DNA of 64,000 nucleotides, from NCBI GenBank assembly GCA_016718825.1, contig JADKCL010000010.1, positions 124,001-188,000 of the forward strand, written 5' to 3'. The translations under genes and the position numbers were made by a program. How positions within the stretch are numbered: the stretch's first letter is position 1; the number at the start of each line of letters is the position of its first letter. This document shows, piece after piece, positions 50,176 through 59,766 of the stretch. The notes beneath the pieces were generated by a model. That model saw only the letters and a list, made by a program, of their open reading frames with translations. It did not search any database and was not told where the DNA came from. Source of the stretch: Bacteroidota bacterium. Its GTDB lineage: Bacteria > Bacteroidota > Bacteroidia > J057 > JADKCL01.

Positions 50176-51777
50176 ATGAAAAAATTCATCCTTTTCTGCC
50201 TGCTTGGCTTGGCCCTGCAAATGCAAGGGCAAAATGCTGCCTACGACCTGCTGGATTTGGGAAATTTCATTGCCCCAATCCGCTCCGATGGGCAATTGTT
50301 TCAAAATACCCCTCTGAGCCTGAAAGGTTTGGAATGGCCCAAAACCACCGTGGTCAACGATAAACGCACGATGAGCTTCGCTGCCCATCTCTGGTATGGG
50401 GGGCTGGGGCCCAATGGAAACGTCGTCGTTGCGGCAGAAACCTACGGCCAAAATGGACAGACTTTTCATCCTGGTCTTTACAATTTTGACGGCTCGCTTT
50501 GGGATAAGGTATGGAAGATCAACCGTTCAGAGGTGGATCAATTCCGTTCGGACTTTGCCAATGGCACCCTCAATTTTGCAAACTATCAAGTGATTCAGGA
50601 TTGGCCAGCCTTCGGAACCGATTTGAATGGCAATACGCGAGCCTGTGCGCCGTTTGTGGACATGGACAATGATCCACAGCACTATACCCCCACAGCTGGA
50701 GATTATCCCGAATTTCCTGGCGATCAGGCAATCTATTTTCAGTTTGCAGACTTCCCGGCCACGCCGTCAGCCTACCTGAATCCGACCGGGATTGAGGTGA
50801 GGGCATTTGCCTATGTCTTTAATTGTCAGGAACTTCAAGACGTTCTATTTCTGCAATATGATCTTACCAACCAATCGGGAATCGCCTATACCGACTTTCA
50901 ACTTGGCTTGTGGAATGACTTTGATATCGGAAACTACGGCGATGACTACCTCGCCTCCGATCCTTCACGCGACCTCTTTGTCGGATTCAACGGCGATGCC
51001 AATGACGAAACCCAATTTGGCTATGGAATGAATCCGCCCGCAATGGGTTGGACTTGCCTCAGTGCTGATGCAAGCGGGGGCATGTATTACAACAATGACT
51101 TCAGCATCAAGGGTAATCCGGAAACCGCCAATCATTATTACGGCTACCTCAAAAATCTCTGGAAAGACGGTTCAGTGCTGGTCGACAATGGTCTTGATGG
51201 ATGGCAAACCACTTCGCCGGGCGCAGCTGCACAGTTTCCATACTCCGGCAACGGGGGCTGGTGTGGAGGCCCCGGCACTGGATGGACCGAAATGGGCGCT
51301 GGAAATTCGCCATTTGACCGCAGGAGCTTGCTCTCTGTTGGCGAAAGCACTTTTGCGGCAGGTGAAACCAAATCCTACACGTTTGCGATGTTGATGGCAC
51401 GCGGATATTACAATGACAACTTGGGATCCGTTTGCGAACTTTTGGATATGACGGATTCGCTGCGTCTTTGGTGGGAAACCGACCGGCTACCCTGCGGTGC
51501 CACGCTCACGGGCGTGGATCAGCCAAATGCCGAAGTTTTGGAAGCCAGCATTTTTCCCAACCCTGCTCATGACCTCGTGACACTGCGGTTTGAAAATCCG
51601 ACCGGGCAATCTGCCAATTTGAGGATCGTGGATATCACAGGCCGTGTCGTCGCGAATCCATCCGCCACGAATACGAACCAATTTGTCATTGATGTCCGAG
51701 ATTTCAGCCCGGGAGTCTATTTCTTTCAATTGGAATGCGCAAGGCAATCCTTTGTCGGAAAATTTGTTCGAGACTGA
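50176..51777 (+). CDS. Secreted protein with T9SS sorting tail
   Basis: The protein is 533 aa from the ATG at 50176 with signal peptide (KFILFCLLGLALQMQGQ). The body is rich in Trp, Gly and Asp with APFVDMDNDPQHYTPTAGDYP, LGLWNDFDIGNYGDDYLASDP and GWCGGPGTGWTEMGAG, a pattern common in large Bacteroidota surface proteins of unknown role. The C-terminal 80 residues are a T9SS domain (FPNPAHDLVTLRFE, IVDITGRVV, SPGVYFFQLECARQSFVGKF). No catalytic motif is recognised. Confidence 0.85.
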   Translation: MKKFILFCLLGLALQMQGQNAAYDLLDLGNFIAPIRSDGQLFQNTPLSLKGLEWPKTTVVNDKRTMSFAAHLWYGGLGPNGNVVVAAETYGQNGQTFHPGLYNFDGSLWDKVWKINRSEVDQFRSDFANGTLNFANYQVIQDWPAFGTDLNGNTRACAPFVDMDNDPQHYTPTAGDYPEFPGDQAIYFQFADFPATPSAYLNPTGIEVRAFAYVFNCQELQDVLFLQYDLTNQSGIAYTDFQLGLWNDFDIGNYGDDYLASDPSRDLFVGFNGDANDETQFGYGMNPPAMGWTCLSADASGGMYYNNDFSIKGNPETANHYYGYLKNLWKDGSVLVDNGLDGWQTTSPGAAAQFPYSGNGGWCGGPGTGWTEMGAGNSPFDRRSLLSVGESTFAAGETKSYTFAMLMARGYYNDNLGSVCELLDMTDSLRLWWETDRLPCGATLTGVDQPNAEVLEASIFPNPAHDLVTLRFENPTGQSANLRIVDITGRVVANPSATNTNQFVIDVRDFSPGVYFFQLECARQSFVGKFVRD

Positions 51778-51803
51778 GCCCGGAACGAATCGGATGAATT
51801 GTG

Positions 51804-51865
51804 AAGCCGCAGCGGTCGCCTGGAATTCCTAAATTCCTTGCGACCGCTGCGGCTTTCTGTTTTTG
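51804..51865. terminator. Bidirectional terminator
   Basis: AAGCCGCAGCGGTCGC and its complement make a perfect 16-bp stem around a 20-base loop, followed on the plus strand by TTTCTGTTTTTG. It separates the convergent T9SS gene and the GH5 gene. Confidence 0.9.
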
Positions 51866-51888
51866 AAAATCTTAACGATGCGGCAAGC

Positions 51889-53211
51889 TTAGATCTTGAC
51901 CAACTTCAAAACCCGTACATCTCCCGCATCCGTCGAAATCTTCACGTTGTAAATCCCGGCAGGACCCTCGAAATCAAGATGGATCCGGGTAGCCTGCGCC
52001 TCGGAACTCAGGTGAACCAATTGTCCTGCAGCATTAAAAACCTCCACCTTGACAAGCAGAAACGAATGGTTGAACAGGATGTCAAATTTGCCATTGGAAG
52101 GATTGGGTACCAATTTCAGTGTCGCCGCTGCCTGCGCCTCGTCACGTGCAATCACGGGATTGCAGAAGCCACCGTTGAAAAGGTAGGCGCTGCGCGCCGG
52201 GGCGAAGTTGTAGATGCCGTAGTCAATGTTGTAGAGGATGTCATTGCCGTAGGCCGTGAGGCTGGAAAAGCTGCCGTTGGTCGTAATTTGGCGATCGGCG
52301 CATCCGTCGTTGTCCCAGCTCCAAGCGAGCCAACCGATGTTGCGGGCCTGCAAAATGTGAAGCAGCGCGGAATAATTGAGGGTGTATTGACACAGAACTT
52401 GATCGTCTTGCAAATTGGCAACTTCGCCCATCACAAATGGAATCCCGCTTGCGATGGCATTGTCAATCTTGGCTTCCATCTGCGTCGAATCGTTGTTGGC
52501 GAAGGCGTACCAATAGGCATGCGCGCTGAATATCAAATTTTGCGCTGGGTCATTCAATTGCATCGTCGGACCGACGGCGGCGAGCACATCGAGGTTGCTG
52601 CCGCAATCAGGGCCATCGATCATGATGGGAACGGTGATGCCGGCATTTCTGAAATTCGTAACGATTTCGGAATAGGTGCGGACGAAGGTCGCTTGTGATG
52701 CAGCCGGATTTCCGGTCCAGTTGACGTAGAGCGCTTCATTCGCTACGTTGAGGATGATGCTGTGCTTGTATTTGTCTATCAGGGCAAGCAAGGCAGGTTC
52801 CAGATACCAATTCGAAGTCGCGACCAATGCTGTCGTATCATTTTGGCAGGTCAAGTCGTGTAATTCCAAAATCGGAATCAACTGATATTGAATACATTTA
52901 CTCAAGGCGCTGTCCAAATTCGCCAAATCGGAGTATGTCGTCTGCGGGGTGCCTTGCGCAGGTGTGCGGTACCAGGGCAAGCGCACACAATTCGATCCGG
53001 ATTGGGCGATTTCGTCCATGAACAGCTGATTGGGCGACCATCCCCAGTTGAAAGGCGCGTAATTGACGCCACGCAGCAGCAGCGTGTCGCCGCAGGGTCC
53101 GAGGATCAGATTGCCATTGACAGAAATGGTTGTTCCGAGTTGGGCCTGCAGGGTGCTTGCGGCCATGACCAGGGTGAAAAGGAGGAAAATGGGGTAATTT
53201 TTGATTTTCAT
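51889..53211 (-). CDS. Glycoside hydrolase family 5 enzyme with T9SS tail
   Basis: The protein is 440 aa with a signal peptide (IFLLFTLVMAASTLQAQ). The (beta/alpha)8 catalytic domain covers about residues 28-340: LLLRGVNYAPFNWGW, SNCVRLPWY, acid/base Glu in IILNVANEALYVNW, SAHAYWYAF, nucleophile Glu in IPFVMGEVANLQ, and WLAWSWDND. A T9SS domain ends the chain (LVPNPSNGKFDILFN, VFNAAGQLVHL). GH5 enzymes cleave beta-glucans or mannans; the GEVANL and AWSWDND motifs are like those of mannanase-type subfamilies. It is a single-gene unit. Confidence 0.9.
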   Translation of the reverse strand: MKIKNYPIFLLFTLVMAASTLQAQLGTTISVNGNLILGPCGDTLLLRGVNYAPFNWGWSPNQLFMDEIAQSGSNCVRLPWYRTPAQGTPQTTYSDLANLDSALSKCIQYQLIPILELHDLTCQNDTTALVATSNWYLEPALLALIDKYKHSIILNVANEALYVNWTGNPAASQATFVRTYSEIVTNFRNAGITVPIMIDGPDCGSNLDVLAAVGPTMQLNDPAQNLIFSAHAYWYAFANNDSTQMEAKIDNAIASGIPFVMGEVANLQDDQVLCQYTLNYSALLHILQARNIGWLAWSWDNDGCADRQITTNGSFSSLTAYGNDILYNIDYGIYNFAPARSAYLFNGGFCNPVIARDEAQAAATLKLVPNPSNGKFDILFNHSFLLVKVEVFNAAGQLVHLSSEAQATRIHLDFEGPAGIYNVKISTDAGDVRVLKLVKI

Positions 53212-53383
53212 AGAATGCGGGTGAGGTAAAAGATGAATTCAGACTCGCATTTTGGAGCCTTGATTCGAAGATAACGGGGCTCAGAGCGATTCTCTCATGA
53301 CCGATTTGCATTTGGGTCGAATGGGTTTTTGATTGGTTTACCAGAAGAACTTTGGTACCTTCCGATTGGATCAACGAATTAGA

Positions 53384-54121
53384 ATGCCCATGAACCTCAT
53401 CCACGTACGGTGCCAAACTGAGATTGACTATCAACGACTGATCGCCTTCTTCGAAACCGAGCAAATTCCATATCGAGGGCAAGAATTGGATTCGAAGGTT
53501 TTCCCTGTCGGGAATGAGGGCCGTTATTTCGGAGAAATAACCATTCCCGGAGCATACAAAGACCAAGTTCAGACGCTTTTGCAGGAGATTGGATTCGAAT
53601 CATTTTCGATCTTCATTGAGCAAAGTCCTGAGCAATGGCGTTCCCAAAAACCTCAGAAAGTAAATTTTACCAAGTTCATGGCTTGGGCAATGACTGCAAC
53701 CACTTTGGTCACCTCCGTCCTCGCGGTCAAATACTGGAGGCAAGCCCAATTGCGAATCAATCCTAATTTCCGATACGAATGGAGCTTGGACAATACTCGG
53801 TATCATCAGGTCGACAAAAAAACTGACGCAATAATCACCACCTTCTCCGACGCGAATTGGAACAACAATTTCGAATCCATAACTAGCTATTGGACAGATG
53901 GTTCCATTTCCAACGTAGCTACTGACAAGGATGAAAATGGGTACTTTGAACTGAGTGAGGCTTACGCCAAGGACGGAAAACGATCGAATATGGTAATCGA
54001 TCTGGATGGAGATGGTGACTTTGATTACAGTGAAACCTATCTGGACAACAATGAAGTGATCCGGTTCACTGACTCCGATAAAAATGGACGTTGGGAAATT
54101 GCATCAAAACCGCTCAAATAA
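53384..54121 (+). CDS. Membrane protein with EF-hand-like repeats
   Basis: The protein is 245 aa from the ATG at 53384. The N-terminal 85 residues are a small cytoplasmic domain (CQTEIDYQRLIAFFETEQIP). One hydrophobic helix (about 100-117) follows, then a region with Asp-rich loops: DKDENGYFELSE, DLDGDGDFDYSE and DSDKNGRWE. These resemble calcium-binding loops of the EF-hand or dockerin type. The family is not recognised; the repeats suggest a calcium-dependent surface role. Confidence 0.65.
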   Translation: MPMNLIHVRCQTEIDYQRLIAFFETEQIPYRGQELDSKVFPVGNEGRYFGEITIPGAYKDQVQTLLQEIGFESFSIFIEQSPEQWRSQKPQKVNFTKFMAWAMTATTLVTSVLAVKYWRQAQLRINPNFRYEWSLDNTRYHQVDKKTDAIITTFSDANWNNNFESITSYWTDGSISNVATDKDENGYFELSEAYAKDGKRSNMVIDLDGDGDFDYSETYLDNNEVIRFTDSDKNGRWEIASKPLK

Positions 54122-54289
54122 GCGGGTCTGGTCCAATCAATGACCTGCGTTTGATGCCACCTCATGACTGGTAGTTCATATCACCAACTACTTTTTCCTG
54201 ATCCTCCACCGGAGGTCCCGATTCTCGCGATCGATCGGCCTGAGACCTGAGGCCAAAGCCTTAGTTTTCGCCAACGCCTCATAGATCTA

Positions 54290-57067
54290 TCAGATCACCA
54301 AGTTCACAATCCTCCCGGGTACCACGATCACCTTTTTGGGCACGACACCTGCCAGAATCGTCGCTACTTCTTCCGAAGCCATGACCTCCTTTTCCACTTC
54401 CTCCTTGCTCAATTCGGCGCCGACGCTGATTTTGCCGCGGAGCTTGCCATTCACTTGGATCGGATACTCGATGCTGCTCACAGCGACATGTTTCTCATCG
54501 TAGACCGGCCAAGGCGCGGTCGCAATCGAATCGGCATGTCCAAGCATTTGCCAGAGTTCCTCACAAATGTGCGGTGCAAACGGGGAAAGCACGACCAAAA
54601 ACTGCTCCAAAACCGTTCGGCTGCTCGTTTTTAGGCGCTGCGCCTCATTCACGAACTTCATGTACTGAGCCACGGTCGTGTTGAAGCTCAGGTTTTGGAT
54701 GTCCTCCTGCACCTTCAGAATCGTCTGATGCAAAACCCGCAGTTCATCCGCATTGGGAGCCGCATCCGTGACGATCAATTGATTTTCGTCGTTGGTGAAG
54801 AGATTCCATACTTTCCTCAAGAAGCGGAAGCTGCCTTCGATGCCATGGGTATTCCAAGGTTTTGCGTCTTCAAGCGGACCCAAAAACATTTCGTAAAGAC
54901 GCAGTGTATCAGCTCCGTACCGGGCACAGACATCGTTGGGATTCACCACGTTGTAGTAGCGCTTGCTCATCTTCTCGACTTGCGAACCACATTTGAAGGT
55001 TCCATCGGCCTCGGTGATGAATTCCGCATTTGCGTATTCGGTTCCACGGCTGGTTCTTACGCGCTCAAGGTCCAGAATATCGTTTTCCACAATGTTCACG
55101 TCCACGTGGATCGGATCGACCTCCTTGCCTTCGATCAGGCCTGCACTGATATAGGATTCTGTCCCACGCAACCTGTACATCAAACTGCTCCGCCCTTGGA
55201 TCATGCCGATATTCACCAGCTTTTGGAACGGCTCATCATGCGAAATGTGGCCCAAATCAAACAGAACCTTGGTCCAGTACCTCGAATACAACAAATGCCC
55301 GACAGCATGCTCCGATCCTCCAATATAAAGATCGACGTTCATCCAGTAGGCTTCCTTGTCCTTGGCACTGAAGGTCCCGTCGTTGTTCACATCGAAATAC
55401 CGCAGGAAGTACCAGCTCGAACCCGCATAACCCGGCATCGTATTCGATTCACGCAAGCCACCATCGGGGTGCTGCATCCAATCCTTGACATTCGCCAGCG
55501 GCCCCTCCCCTTCTTCCCCCGGCTCGTAACGATCGACCTTGGGCAAGGTCACCGGCAATTCAGATTCAGGCAAGGCATAAGGCAATCCATCCCGGAAAAC
55601 GATCGGGAAAGGCTCTCCCCAATAACGCTGACGGGAAAAATTCGGGTCGCGAAGGCGGAAGTTGATCCGCGCTTTGCCGATTCCTTTTGCTTCGATGGCA
55701 TCGATTGCCTTGCGCAGGGCCTCCTTGATTTCCAGGCCATTCAAGAAATCGGAGTTGATAAACTTGCCTTCCTTGGCTTCGTAGGCTTCCTCGGAAATAT
55801 CCACGCCGTCGATAATCGGCAAAATCGGAAGGTCAAATTGCTTTGCAAAGGCGTAGTCGCGGCTGTCGCCAGCAGGCACGGCCATGATCGCGCCTGTTCC
55901 GTAGCCCCATAGCACGTAGTCGGCTGTCCAAATCGGGATCAGGCGACCTTCTACGAAGGGGTGTTTGGCATAAGCTCCAGTGAACTTACCAGTAATCTTT
56001 TTCTCTTGTTGCCGCTCGACTTCGCTGCGGTTTTTGGCCCAAGTGGCATATTCCAAAACGTCTTCGCGGCGGTCGGCGGTCACCAATTGCTCGACAAGTG
56101 GATGCTCCGGTGCCAAAACCATGAAGCTCGCACCAAAAATCGTATCCGGCCTGGTCGAAAACACCTCAAGCCGTTCGGAGTGCCCTTCGATTTCGAAGTA
56201 AAAATTGGCCCCTTCGCTCCTGCCGATCCAGTTGCGTTGTTGCTCCTTGATCGAATCGGACCATTGCAGGTCGTTCAGACCCGCGAGCAAACGGTCTGCG
56301 TATGCGCGCATGCGGAACGCCCATTGGCGCATCGGTTTGCGCACTACAGGATGCCCGCCTCGCTCTGAAACGCCGTTGATCACCTCGTCATTGGCCAAAA
56401 CCGTTCCCAAAGCAGGGCACCAATTCACTTCGGTAAAGGCAATGTAGGCCATGCGGTAATGCAGCGTAACCTCATATTGTTTCGCTGCCGAATAAGAATT
56501 CCATTCCGCTGCTGTGAAACTGCCTTCGAAGTCATTGACAGCCTTCAGCCCCTCGGTTCCCCGATTTGCAAAATGCGCGGTCAAGGTGTCGATATGCTCC
56601 GCCTTGTCAGCGGCGACGTTGTACCAACTGTGGAAAATTTGCAAGAAGATCCACTGCGTCCACTTGTAATAGTTGGGATCGCAGGTTTCCATATTTGTCG
56701 AATCGGGCTCGTGTGCCAGACCGAGTCGCTCAAATTGATCTTTGTAGGTTTTGATATTCGCCTCAGTGGTGACCGCAGGATGCTGTCCCGTTTCCATCGC
56801 ATATTGCTCGGCAGGCAAACCGAATGCATCAAAGCCCATCGGATGCAACACGTTGAATCCGGCCAATTTACGGTAGCGGGCGACGATGTCCGTAGCAATG
56901 TAGCCAAGTGGGTGACCAACGTGCAATCCTGCGCCGGATGGGTACGGAAACATGTCGAGCACGTAGAATTTAGGCTTGGTCGTGTTGTGCTCGATGGCGA
57001 AGGTGCGGCTTTCCTTCCAAAATTTTTGCCACTTGGCCTCGATGGCCTGAAAATCGTAATTGCCCAT
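54290..57067 (-). CDS. leuS: Leucyl-tRNA synthetase
   Basis: The protein is 925 aa. HIGH is HVGHPLGYIA near residue 49, the editing domain is present (about 230-430), and KMSKS is present as KMSKRYYN. LeuS attaches leucine to tRNA-Leu. It starts at the ATG at 57067. Confidence 0.98.
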   Translation of the reverse strand: MGNYDFQAIEAKWQKFWKESRTFAIEHNTTKPKFYVLDMFPYPSGAGLHVGHPLGYIATDIVARYRKLAGFNVLHPMGFDAFGLPAEQYAMETGQHPAVTTEANIKTYKDQFERLGLAHEPDSTNMETCDPNYYKWTQWIFLQIFHSWYNVAADKAEHIDTLTAHFANRGTEGLKAVNDFEGSFTAAEWNSYSAAKQYEVTLHYRMAYIAFTEVNWCPALGTVLANDEVINGVSERGGHPVVRKPMRQWAFRMRAYADRLLAGLNDLQWSDSIKEQQRNWIGRSEGANFYFEIEGHSERLEVFSTRPDTIFGASFMVLAPEHPLVEQLVTADRREDVLEYATWAKNRSEVERQQEKKITGKFTGAYAKHPFVEGRLIPIWTADYVLWGYGTGAIMAVPAGDSRDYAFAKQFDLPILPIIDGVDISEEAYEAKEGKFINSDFLNGLEIKEALRKAIDAIEAKGIGKARINFRLRDPNFSRQRYWGEPFPIVFRDGLPYALPESELPVTLPKVDRYEPGEEGEGPLANVKDWMQHPDGGLRESNTMPGYAGSSWYFLRYFDVNNDGTFSAKDKEAYWMNVDLYIGGSEHAVGHLLYSRYWTKVLFDLGHISHDEPFQKLVNIGMIQGRSSLMYRLRGTESYISAGLIEGKEVDPIHVDVNIVENDILDLERVRTSRGTEYANAEFITEADGTFKCGSQVEKMSKRYYNVVNPNDVCARYGADTLRLYEMFLGPLEDAKPWNTHGIEGSFRFLRKVWNLFTNDENQLIVTDAAPNADELRVLHQTILKVQEDIQNLSFNTTVAQYMKFVNEAQRLKTSSRTVLEQFLVVLSPFAPHICEELWQMLGHADSIATAPWPVYDEKHVAVSSIEYPIQVNGKLRGKISVGAELSKEEVEKEVMASEEVATILAGVVPKKVIVVPGRIVNLVI

Positions 57068-57309
57068 TTGAGCTGGAATTAGAATAGATGTATGTAGATA
57101 AAGGAATGCAAAGTTGGCGAGAAATCGCGGAATCTAAACTGCAGAAATTCACTTTTTAAGAAGTCCTACGAATGAAAATCGAAAGCAGATTTGCCCATCA
57201 ATTACCAAAAGCCAAGAAAAATCTTGCTGTAAAGCCTCAGCATCTCAAAATGCCAAGAAGCCAAAAAATTCACCACCAAACCTGATTCTGCAAATTCTGT
57301 GAATTCCGC

Positions 57310-57720
57310 TTATCGGAACATCGCCTTGATACTTCCCCAAGTACGCTGCACAGAGGTAGGATTGTGGGTGATATCGGTGTAGTAAGTAAAAACTGCCCCA
57401 TTTTGGCAAACTTGAAGTTTATAGCTGATGGTTTTGGCTTCGTCCTTGAAGACGGTATAGTCTTGATACGTGTAATTCAGGCTTCCATTGGGCGAGACAT
57501 GGTCGAGGTAGGCATACAGGGTCTCATCATTGACTTTGCGCCAAATGCGAAAATCAGTGATGCCAGCCTCGCTGGGGACTTCCCAAGCAACCACCACATC
57601 AGCACCATCAGGAGACGCATGAAAGTAATTGAGCGTCAGGTTTTGGCCTTTCAAGGTGGTCGAGAAGCATACCAGCGCAACCGCTACCAAGAGCAAAACA
57701 GTTGCATTTCTCATACCCAT
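57310..57720 (-). CDS. Small secreted fibronectin-III-like protein
   Basis: The protein is 136 aa from the ATG at 57720 with a signal peptide (TVLLLVAVALVCFSTTLKGQ). The remainder is a single fibronectin-III-like beta-sandwich (VVVAWEVPSEAGITDFRIWR, LNYTYQDYTVFKDEAKTISYKL). It is not adjacent to any enzyme. The function is unknown. Confidence 0.75.
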   Translation of the reverse strand: MGMRNATVLLLVAVALVCFSTTLKGQNLTLNYFHASPDGADVVVAWEVPSEAGITDFRIWRKVNDETLYAYLDHVSPNGSLNYTYQDYTVFKDEAKTISYKLQVCQNGAVFTYYTDITHNPTSVQRTWGSIKAMFR

Positions 57721-57961
57721 GATTGCAAAATTAACAGTTTTCAATTCGTATGCAAATCTTGGAGTGTCCACATGTTGAATTTCTTACGCAGTCAATGTGG
57801 TGTCTCGGAAAATTGGAATTCGTTGAATGCTGCATCCGGGTTTGATGTAAAATGGTACTAAAGTAGTGTTGGCGGCGCATACACCAACCTTTGACAATGC
57901 TGCCAACGCGAAAGTTTTAAAATTTTTCCATTCTCCATTTTCAATTGTCAATACTCCTTTC

Positions 57962-57969
57962 TATCTTTG
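57962..57969 (+). promoter_or_regulatory. Candidate -7 promoter element TATCTTTG of rpmE2
   Basis: It matches TAnnTTTG, 30 bases before the ATG at 58000. A TTG lies about 14 bases upstream, shorter than the usual spacing, so the -33 part is uncertain. Confidence 0.4.
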
Positions 57970-57999
57970 CCCTCTCGTTTGTAAAAAGCTCAAAAGGAT

Positions 58000-58257
58000 A
58001 TGAAAAGCGACATCCATCCAAACTACAGATTTGTAGTTTTCAAAGATATCTCGACCGATTACGCGTTCTTGACACGTTCGGCAATCAACACCCCTGACAC
58101 CATCAAATGGGAAGATGGCAATGAATATCCACTTGTGAAGTTGGAGATTTCCAGCGATTCTCACCCGTTTTTCACGGGTAAGCAAAAGCTCATCGACACC
58201 GCCGGTCGTGTTGACAGGTTCTACAGCCGCTACGGTGGCAAAAAACCACAAGAATAA
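58000..58257 (+). CDS. rpmE2: 50S ribosomal protein L31, type B
   Basis: The protein is 85 aa with the L31 pattern: N-terminal KSDIHPNYRFVVFKD, central KLEISSDSHPFFTGKQ and C-terminal GRVDRFYSRYG. The zinc-binding Cys residues of the A-type are absent, so this is the B-type (C-minus) form. A terminator with a TTCG loop follows directly. Confidence 0.95.
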   Translation: MKSDIHPNYRFVVFKDISTDYAFLTRSAINTPDTIKWEDGNEYPLVKLEISSDSHPFFTGKQKLIDTAGRVDRFYSRYGGKKPQE

Positions 58258-58280
58258 GGTTCGACCCCGTCGACAAATGA

Positions 58281-58311
58281 AAAAGAGTAGGCTTCGGTCT
58301 GCTCTTTTTTA
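58281..58311 (+). terminator. Intrinsic terminator of rpmE2
   Basis: AAAAGAGTAGGC-TTCG-GTCTGCTCTTTT forms a 12-bp stem with G-U pairs and a UUCG tetraloop, followed by TTATTTG. It starts 23 bases after the rpmE2 stop. Confidence 0.8.
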
Positions 58312-58377
58312 TTTGCTCCCGGAATGCCATTTCAATTGCATCATTCCTAAATTGCCAGCTCTAAACTGGGAATTGTC

Positions 58378-59623
58378 ATGCAATACCTTCTATTCGAAGA
58401 TCAGAGCTTTTTCGACCTATGGCCGCTGACTTTTACGCGGCCGACCTGCGATTTGCGGGTTGGAATCGACAAGCTGCAGGAAAAGTGGACGCGGTTTTGC
58501 AAACAACCGGTTGGCTGCATCGCCTATGCCTACCTTGGAAACCAGTTTTCCCGATTTGATCCCTACGCTCGAAAGTATTTGCTTCAATGGCAAATTCATC
58601 CCGGATGCGAACTGGATCAGGGATTTGGCTGAAGCCTGCGCTCCAGGTACCTACTTGGCGAATGAGAAAAAGGAAATCCTTGTTTTTCGCTGCAAACCGG
58701 CCCAAATCGGGAACTTTGATGGGATTGTCAATGAAGCGATTCTGACGAATGCCGGCCTGAAATCCATCACGGCAACCGTGAATGAAAGGCCTGCCATTCG
58801 TTTTCCTTGGGACATTTTCCGGCTCAATGGTCAATGTATCCGCGAAGACTTTGAAGCGGTCATCGCCAATCAGTCGTCCTATCAGCCCGAAGACAAACAT
58901 TCGATTGTCTATGGCCGCGACAACCTGTTTTTGGCCGCTGGCGTGAAGATGCGTGCAGCCGTGATCAATGCCGAAGATGGCCCGGTTTATATCGGCGAAG
59001 GTGTTGATATTCAGGAAGGTTCACTGATTCATGGCACCCATGCCTTTTGTGATCATGCAACGCTGAACATGGGTGTGAAGTTGCGCGGCGATACCACTGT
59101 CGGTCCTTGGAGCAAGGTTGGCGGCGAAATCGCCAATTCGGTGATTCAAGGTTACAGCAACAAAGGTCACGACGGCTACATGGGCAATTCGGTGCTGGGC
59201 TATTGGTGCAACCTGGGAGCGGATACGAATACGAGCAACTTGAAAAACAATTATACCGAGGTGCGCGTCTGGAACTATCCGCAAGAGCGATTTGCACGAA
59301 CGGGTACGATATTTTGTGGGCTGATCATGGGCGATCACAGCAAATGCGGCATCAACACGATGTTCAACACTGGCACGGTGGTCGGGGTATCCGCCAACAT
59401 TTTCGGAGATGGGTATCCTCGAAATTTCATTCCTTCCTTCAGTTGGGGCGGCGCGGCCGGGTTGACAACATTCACACTTCCAAAGGCGTTTGAAGTCGCC
59501 GAGGCCGTCATGGGACGCAGGAAACTGCAATTGGAGGAAGGCGAAAAGGCCATTTTGACCGAAGTCTTCCGCCGAACGGAGAAATACCGCAACTGGGAGA
59601 GGGAAGTGAAAAGTGAAAAGTGA
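58378..59623 (+). pseudogene. GlmU-like sugar nucleotidyltransferase, frameshifted
   Basis: The N-terminus lies in one frame from the ATG at 58378 (LFEDQSFFDLWPLTFTRPTCDLRVGI, a GlmU-family nucleotidyltransferase start) and the rest in another frame from about 58570 on (SICFNGKFIPDANWIRDLAE). Joined, they make about 415 aa with a C-terminal left-handed beta-helix (YIGEGVDIQEGSLIHGTHAF, GPWSKVGGEIANSVI, FGDGYPRNFIPSFSWGG). A one-base change near 58555-58585 would restore it; sequencing error is as likely as real decay. The last residues and stop (REVKSEK then TGA) come from a GTGAAAA repeat array. Confidence 0.75.
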
Positions 59624-59640
59624 AAAGTGAAAAGTGAAAA
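59606..59640. repeat. Five tandem heptanucleotide units (GTGAAAA)
   Basis: Five perfect units follow the last codons of the glmU-like gene and provide its TGA stop (59621-59623). It is identical in unit and copy number to the array at the end of carA, and is followed by ATGGAGAATGG, like the lpxC-fabZ repeat. Confidence 0.9.
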
Positions 59641-59766
59641 ATGGAGAATGGAAAATAGAGAGGAAAATTGGAGGCTAGTACGTTGTTCAGTCTTTTCGGC
59701 CCTTTGCGGGTTTTCAACGTTCCAAGAACTGCTAACTGCTACTTTCTAATTGCTAATTAAAAAAAT

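Noticed and set aside
54695..55912. 405-codon plus-strand frame.
   Set aside because: It is antisense to leuS.
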